Shown here: piece by piece, positions 31,041 to 34,762 of the stretch | How positions within the stretch are numbered: position 1 is the stretch's first letter | Layout: every line of letters starts with the position of its first letter | Assembly (NCBI GenBank): GCA_035461525.1 | Contig: DATHVD010000001.1 | Span: 1-34,762 of the forward strand | Direction: 5' to 3' | Source of the DNA: JAIBJN01 sp035461525 | Lineage (GTDB): Bacteria > Actinomycetota > Thermoleophilia > Gaiellales > Gaiellaceae | Length of the DNA stretch: 34,762 bases | Notes under the pieces: model-generated | The model's input: only the letters and a program-made list of their open reading frames with translations | Told to the model about the DNA's origin: nothing | Databases searched by the model: none | Translations under genes and position numbers: made by a program

Positions 31041-33161
31041 TCAGCCGTCGGGCCCGCCCGCGCAGAGCGCGAACGCAGCCTCCAGGATCTCGGCCTCGGA
31101 GAGCAGCACGAGGCTCGAGGCGTCACCGAGCGGGACGAACGAGTCTTTGCTCGTCACGCGCGCGATCCGGCCGTCGAAGCCGGCGTCCACGAGGGCGGCG
31201 ACGACTCCCTCCGAGACGCCGCCCGTGCGGCGCGTCTCGTCGGCGACGAGCACGCGGCCGGTCGCCTCGGCCTCGCGCAGGAGGTCTTCGACCGGAAGCG
31301 GCGCGAGCCAGCGGAGGTCGAGCACGCGTGCGCGGACGCCGCACGACTCGAGCTCGCGCGCGGCGCGGAGCGACAGGCGCAGGCCGTTCGCCCACGACAC
31401 GATCGTCAGGTCCTCGCCGTCGCCGTATGTGCGGGCGTCGCCGAGCGGCGCCTCGCCCGCGGCGGGGGCGAGCCAGCCGTCGTCCCCATCCTCGTGCAGG
31501 TCGCGCGTGTGGTAGAGCGCGATCGGCTCGAGGAAGACGCAGACGCTGCCGTCGGCCTTCGCGGACGCGAGGCACGTCCGCAGCATCGCGGCGGCGTCGC
31601 CCGGCCGCCCCGGCGAGGCGAGCACGAGCCCCGGGATGTCGCGGAGAACGCCGACGGCGTCGTCGTTGTGGAAGTGCCCGCCGAACCCTTTCTGGTAGCC
31701 GTAGCCGGCGACGCGGACGACCATGCCGTTCCGGTACTGCCCCTGCGAGAAGAACTGCAGTGTCGCCGCCTCGCCGCGGAGCTGGTCCTCCGCGTTGTGC
31801 AGGTACGCGAGATACTGGATTTCCGGCACGGGGAGGAAGCCGCCCACGGCCGCTCCGAGCGCGAGGCCGAGGATCGACGTCTCGTCGAGCAGCGTGTCGA
31901 AGACGCGCCCGGCGCCGAATCGCCGCTGTAGCCCGCGCGTCACGCCGTAGACGCCGCCCTTGACCGCGACGTCCTCGCCGAAGAGGAGCATTGCCGGGTC
32001 GCGCTCGAGCGCGTCTGCGAGCGCGGCGTTGATTGCCTGCGCGAGCGTCACGGGCTCGCCGGCGCCGGGCTCGGGGCCGCCGGAGCGCGCCGTCCTCGGC
32101 GCGAGCGGCCGCATCACCTCCTCCGCCGTCTCGAGCTGCGGCAGCCGGGCGGCCTCGAGGGCGGCGGCGAGCACGCGCGCCCGCTCGGCGAGGTACTCCT
32201 GCGCGAGCTCCTCCCCCGTCCTCGCTCCGGCGGAGACGAGCCAGCGCCCGGTCGCTAGCAGCGGGTCGGCGTCCCAGTCGGCGCGGATCTCCTGCGGCGT
32301 CCGGTACGCGGCCTCGACGTCGGCGCCCGCATGGCTCAGGAAGCGCACGGTGCGCAGGTGCAGGACGCCCGGCCGGCGCCGCTCGCGGATCCAGTCGGCG
32401 AGATCCTGGGCGACCTCGAGGACGAGCTCGGGATCGTCGCCCGCCGCGGCCTCGTAGCGCAGCGCCGGCCGTGCGCGGAGCGCCGATTCGACCCAGCCGC
32501 CGGGAGAGCGGACGCTGATTCCGATCCCGTTGTCCTCGCAGAGGAAGAGGAGCGGCAGCGGCAGGCCCTGGTGAGCCAGGTGCGCGGCGCTGTTCAGCCC
32601 CGCCTGGGCCGTGGCGTGGTTGACGGTGGCATCGCCGAAGCTGCAGACGACGATCGAGCCCGCGGGCCAGGTCGGCTCGACGCCGAGCCGTCTCGCCCGC
32701 TCGATCGCGAATGCGACGCCGACCGCCCGCGGCAGGTGGGAGGCGATCGTCGACGTCTGCGGGATGACCGCGAGCTCGTGGTGTCCGAAGACCTTGTGGC
32801 GGCCGCCGGCGATCGGCTCCTCGCGGGCCGCCGTGACGCCGCGGAGGATGTCCGGCACGCCGTCCCGCCCGGCCTGCCCGGCGCGCGCGAGATAGAACGC
32901 CCCCGAGCGGTAGTGGAGGAGCGCGGGGTCGGTCACGCGGAGCGCGAGCGCGACCGCCGCGTTCGACTCGTGTCCCGCGGAGGCGATCGAGTAGAAGCTG
33001 CGCCCGGTGCCCTGGAGCGCGCGAGCCGCGAAGTCGCAGAGCCGGCTACCGAGCTGCGCTCTCCAGATCGCCTCCGCGTCCGCCGCGCCGTCGCCGCGGG
33101 CGCCGGCGGGCAACACGCGAAGGCCGTCGATCACGTGCGTCTCCAGAGGGTCGAGCTCCAC
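31041..33161 (-). CDS. Fused E1 alpha-beta subunit of a 2-oxoacid dehydrogenase
   Basis: The 706-residue product combines an E1 alpha module (1-360; thiamine diphosphate motif GDATVNHATAQAGLNSA at 176-192, NGIGIS at 211-216) with an E1 beta module (370-706; TLAQAINAALADALERDPAM, LFGEDVAVKGGVYGVTRGL, GGHFHNDD near 494-501 and the C-terminal transketolase domain DLRWLAPLPVEDLL). Such fusions decarboxylate branched-chain or related 2-oxoacids and pass the acyl group to an E2 lipoyl protein. No E2 or E3 gene is in the window, so the partner must be elsewhere. It starts at GTG 33161. Confidence 0.93.
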   Translation of the reverse strand: MELDPLETHVIDGLRVLPAGARGDGAADAEAIWRAQLGSRLCDFAARALQGTGRSFYSIASAGHESNAAVALALRVTDPALLHYRSGAFYLARAGQAGRDGVPDILRGVTAAREEPIAGGRHKVFGHHELAVIPQTSTIASHLPRAVGVAFAIERARRLGVEPTWPAGSIVVCSFGDATVNHATAQAGLNSAAHLAHQGLPLPLLFLCEDNGIGISVRSPGGWVESALRARPALRYEAAAGDDPELVLEVAQDLADWIRERRRPGVLHLRTVRFLSHAGADVEAAYRTPQEIRADWDADPLLATGRWLVSAGARTGEELAQEYLAERARVLAAALEAARLPQLETAEEVMRPLAPRTARSGGPEPGAGEPVTLAQAINAALADALERDPAMLLFGEDVAVKGGVYGVTRGLQRRFGAGRVFDTLLDETSILGLALGAAVGGFLPVPEIQYLAYLHNAEDQLRGEAATLQFFSQGQYRNGMVVRVAGYGYQKGFGGHFHNDDAVGVLRDIPGLVLASPGRPGDAAAMLRTCLASAKADGSVCVFLEPIALYHTRDLHEDGDDGWLAPAAGEAPLGDARTYGDGEDLTIVSWANGLRLSLRAARELESCGVRARVLDLRWLAPLPVEDLLREAEATGRVLVADETRRTGGVSEGVVAALVDAGFDGRIARVTSKDSFVPLGDASSLVLLSEAEILEAAFALCAGGPDG

Positions 33162-33187
33162 GGCGTGAAGCCTGCCAGTCGGCGCGG

Positions 33188-33206
33188 CGCTCGCAAAACG
33201 CGAGCG
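33188..33206 (-). terminator. Second hairpin downstream of the secreted-protein gene
   Basis: CGCTCGC (33188-33194) pairs with GCGAGCG (33200-33206) around an A-rich 5-nt loop. Read on the minus strand it follows the large hairpin at 33212-33245 and precedes the E1 start by about 27 nt. It may be part of a tandem terminator or lie in the E1 leader. Confidence 0.4.
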
Positions 33207-33211
33207 GCCGT

Positions 33212-33245
33212 CCGGGGCCTGGCGGCCTGTGCCGCCAGGCCCCGG
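33212..33245 (-). terminator. 15-bp hairpin, probable terminator
   Basis: CCGGGGCCTGGCGGC (33212-33226) and GCCGCCAGGCCCCGG (33231-33245) form a perfect 15-bp stem with the loop CTGT, starting 5 nt beyond the stop of the secreted-protein gene in its direction of transcription. No T run follows, but the stem strength and position indicate termination. Confidence 0.8.
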
Positions 33246-33250
33246 CTACC

Positions 33251-33949
33251 TCATGCGACGAGCTCGATCGTACCGTCGTCGATGCCGTAGAAGAGCTGTC
33301 CCGCGAATTCGACCTGCGCGAAGGTCAGCACCTGCACCGGGCCGGGAGTGAGCGCCGTCGGCACGAAGACGGTGTGGGTGTGCGGTGTGCCGTCGCAAAA
33401 CGGCGTGTACGTCCCCACGTCGACCACCCGGCCCCGACTGATCACGAGCCGCGACTCGACGCCGGTCGTCTGCGGGGAGCAGGCGACGGTGAGGTCCATC
33501 GTCGCGCCGCCGTCCACGAGGCGCGCGGTGTCCGCGACGGCGACCACGACGATCGGCATCGGCTGGATCGTCCTGGCGTCGTGGGCGCTCGCCGTCTTCC
33601 CGCGCTTGACGACGACCGACGCGGAGACGTGCACCGGGCCGAGGTCGAACACCCCCGCGGATGCGGGCACGGTGACCGCGGAGAAGACCTGCAGCGAGCC
33701 CGTGCAGACGAGGGAGAAGGACGCGCGGCCCGAGGCCTGCGGCTGCGTGACACTGACAGACGCCTCCAGAACCGTCCACCGCTCCGGACACGAGGCGATC
33801 ACTTGCACGACGGCGGCTCCGCCGTCGGGCGCAATCGCGGCGAGGTGCTGGATGTCGACGGACGGGCTCGAGGCGGGCCGTGCCTCGACCGGCGCGGCGA
33901 GGACGGCAGCGAGCAGAACGGCGAGTGCGAGAAGCGAGCCTTTGCCCAT
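33251..33949 (-). CDS. Secreted protein with two similar beta domains, unknown function
   Basis: ATG 33949 has GGAGGT six bases upstream. The 232-residue product has a signal peptide (MGKGSLLALAVLLAAVLAAP, cleavage near VEA). Two halves look related: VVQVIASCPERWTVLEASVS with FSLVCTG, then MDLTVACSPQTTGVESRLVI with YTPFCDG; each has a Cys pair about 30 residues apart, presumably a disulphide, followed by a VTVPASAGVFDLGPVHV or VFVPTALTPGPVQVLTF strand. An immunoglobulin-like double domain from internal duplication is likely. I recognise no named family or binding site. It is followed by the strong hairpin at 33212-33245. Confidence 0.78.
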   Translation of the reverse strand: MGKGSLLALAVLLAAVLAAPVEARPASSPSVDIQHLAAIAPDGGAAVVQVIASCPERWTVLEASVSVTQPQASGRASFSLVCTGSLQVFSAVTVPASAGVFDLGPVHVSASVVVKRGKTASAHDARTIQPMPIVVVAVADTARLVDGGATMDLTVACSPQTTGVESRLVISRGRVVDVGTYTPFCDGTPHTHTVFVPTALTPGPVQVLTFAQVEFAGQLFYGIDDGTIELVA

Positions 33950-34089
33950 GGCTACCTCCGTGGCGGCGAGGGAGTCTCTCCCTTCCCTACGGTCGGCGCC
34001 GTCGTTCGGATGCAGTGGCGGCCACCGGGCAGACGACGGTCTGGCGCGAGACCGCGGCGGCGCTCGCGCCGAGTCCCTCAGCCCGAAGA

Positions 34090-34114
34090 GAAGGCCCTGT
34101 TCGCCAGGGCCTTC
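34090..34114 (-). terminator. Hairpin after the tRNA fragment
   Basis: GAAGGCCCTG (34090-34099) pairs with CAGGGCCTTC (34105-34114) over a 5-nt loop. On the minus strand it begins 4 nt past the 3' end of the tRNA-Met segment, with TCTTC following, as expected for a tRNA terminator. Confidence 0.75.
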
Positions 34115-34118
34115 GGAG

Positions 34119-34166
34119 TAGCGGGGGCGGGATTTGAACCCGCGACCTCCGGGTTATGAGCCCGGC
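34119..34166 (-). tRNA. 3' part of initiator-type tRNA-Met(CAT); 5' part absent, likely att site
   Basis: On the minus strand the segment has an anticodon arm CCGGG-CTCATAA-CCCGG with anticodon CAT and the three consecutive G:C pairs typical of initiator tRNA, a variable loop AGGTC, a T arm GCGGG-TTCAAAT-CCCGC and the acceptor 3' strand CCCCGCT with A as discriminator base; CCA is not encoded. Upstream, where the D arm and the acceptor 5' strand should lie, the sequence (GTGAACTCCCTTA and beyond) has no match, so the gene is incomplete. tRNA 3' ends are frequent integrase targets, and a 3'-only copy is what remains at one end of an integrated element. Confidence 0.8.
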
Positions 34167-34357
34167 TAAGGGAGTTCACGTCAGGCACCACCCGTGTATT
34201 CAAGCGGGTTCAGGTCAGGTGAGGCGCCCTGACATGCGCTCAGGTAGGTAGCGAATCCGGTAGCGCAAAAACGACGGCTGCCCGCCGCCCTGGAGGAGCG
34301 GCCTAGTAGGGTTTGACGAAACGACCGGAACGGGCTGCTTCGGCCATCCTTTCGTAA
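34167..34357. other. Non-coding stretch right of the tRNA fragment
   Basis: No convincing gene lies in these 190 bases. Composition is less G/C-extreme than to the left, with short repeats around caggt (TTCAGGTCAGG, CTCAGGTAGGTAG) close to the tRNA segment, as often seen in integrase arm-type sites. This is suggestive only. Confidence 0.35.
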
Positions 34358-34588
34358 GTGCTGACCACGGTTCTCGCGGAGCTCACCCTTGACAACCCGA
34401 ACACAGTGCTCTGGCTGGGCGGGCCGGTTGTGCTGTCGCTGGGCGTTCTTATTGCGGGCCTGCTTGTACGAAGGCACTCGCGCCAGGCTGGCGCTGCGCT
34501 CCTGGTGCTCGGAATCGGTGGCCTTGTCTTGTCCGCAGGCTGGATCGCGTTTGCCTTCTACGTCGATGCCGCCTTGGGCGATACGTAG
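34358..34588 (+). CDS. Small two-helix membrane protein in the putative element
   Basis: GTG 34358 opens a 76-residue frame: MLTTVLAELTLDNPNTVLWL, then helices GGPVVLSLGVLIAGLLVRRH and AALLVLGIGGLVLSAGWIAF, ending FYVDAALGDT. The two hydrophobic segments around a basic turn (VRRHSRQAG) look like a genuine membrane hairpin. No strong ribosome binding site is visible and the start is uncertain. Codons such as CTT, ATT, GTA and CGA are used more freely than in genes to the left, which agrees with a foreign origin. Function unknown. Confidence 0.5.
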   Translation: MLTTVLAELTLDNPNTVLWLGGPVVLSLGVLIAGLLVRRHSRQAGAALLVLGIGGLVLSAGWIAFAFYVDAALGDT

Positions 34589-34682
34589 CGCCCCCCGCTG
34601 ACGCGGGCTGTCCGTCCACTCCGAGCATGGAGCGCGACTGGCGACGAGGGGGCGGGCCCAAATGCCTCCTGCACAGGTGGTA

Positions 34683-34705
34683 CGTTGTTGCCCAGCAGGA
34701 CAACG
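34683..34705. promoter_or_regulatory. Inverted repeat before the last gene
   Basis: CGTTGT (34683-34688) and ACAACG (34700-34705) form a perfect dyad with an 11-nt spacer, just before a strong ribosome binding site and the GTG at 34722. It could be an operator for a regulator of the element. Confidence 0.35.
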
Positions 34706-34721
34706 AACCGAAGGAGGCCAC

Positions 34722-34762
34722 GTGCCCGCACCACGAGTACGGACCCGCGACACCACCGACGA
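34722..34762 (+). CDS. Start of an unknown gene (runs off right edge)
   Basis: GTG 34722 is preceded by AAGGAGG (34711-34717) at 4 nt and opens VPAPRVRTRDTTD, still open at the window end. Only 13 codons are visible, so the product cannot be named. The strong ribosome binding site makes a real start likely. Confidence 0.5.
   Translation, partial: MPAPRVRTRDTTD

Noticed and set aside
34119..34200. A complete tRNA-Met gene
   Set aside because: The D arm and 5' acceptor strand are missing: no sequence complementary to CCCCGCT occurs at the right distance upstream.
34181..34756. A 191-codon minus-strand frame at the right end
   Set aside because: It lacks recognisable motifs, overlaps the more plausible membrane protein at 34358-34588 and the ribosome binding site at 34711, and has random-looking composition.
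1..34762. CRISPR arrays, insertion sequences, rRNA genes or a transposase
   Set aside because: No regularly spaced repeats, no terminal inverted repeats with a transposase frame, and no rRNA-like sequence were seen. The only mobile-element sign is the tRNA fragment.

Overview
The window is high-GC DNA (strong G/C preference at third codon positions) with gene content typical of Actinomycetota: the ClpS-DUF2017 pair, an MMPL transporter, HisKA_3/NarL-type two-component genes, MarR, PadR and AraC regulators with VOC proteins, and an ECF sigma factor with a SnoaL-like tail. A Thermoleophilia-like (Gaiellales/Solirubrobacterales) origin fits, but no marker here settles it. Several genes have no Shine-Dalgarno sequence and carry a TAnnnT-like hexamer 5-9 nt before the start codon, which suggests leaderless transcripts.

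Layout. 1-3.3 kb: the start of a GT2 glycosyltransferase, a secreted protein divergent from a PadR regulator across a palindromic operator, a two-domain VOC protein and a frameshifted membrane protein. 3.5-6.5 kb: a secreted protein, a decayed DNRLRE-domain gene, clpS-DUF2017 and two small membrane proteins. 6.5-9.4 kb: a cupin, MarR divergent from YceI, an FMN reductase and an L,D-transpeptidase lipoprotein. 9.4-12.9 kb: an LLM-type flavin oxidoreductase, a truncated cupin running into an APC permease that lacks a start codon, a VOC protein, a sigma-factor remnant and a 53-residue membrane protein. 12.9-22.1 kb, mostly on the minus strand: a DHA2-type MFS exporter, a STAS protein, an ECF sigma factor, the remnant of a membrane-anchored alpha/beta hydrolase, a six-helix membrane protein, an MMPL transporter and a two-component system.

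22.3-24.8 kb: a six-Asp-box beta-propeller, a MoaD/ThiS-like protein and a GAF-LuxR regulator. 24.8-29.6 kb: a flavin-monooxygenase locus with a StyA-type monooxygenase and an SDR on the minus strand, a StyA-StyB fusion (one-component StyA2B type) on the plus strand, and an alpha/beta hydrolase. 29.8-33.9 kb: AraC-VOC, an epimerase remnant, a fused E1 alpha/beta 2-oxoacid dehydrogenase and a duplicated-domain secreted protein. At 34.1 kb lies the 3' part of an initiator-type tRNA-Met without its 5' part. DNA to its right has weaker codon bias, so this looks like the attachment site of an integrated element.

Three points stand out. (1) At least three genes (sigma factor, hydrolase, epimerase), and probably also a DNRLRE gene and a cupin/APC junction, keep recognisable ends but have lost their middles. 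(2) A 9-bp motif, CGATGAGTT, lies upstream of five genes and points towards each; two of these are the intact sigma factor and the sigma-factor remnant, so it may be the -10 region of an ECF-dependent promoter. (3) The styrene-monooxygenase-like locus pairs a stand-alone StyA with a divergent self-sufficient StyA-StyB fusion.
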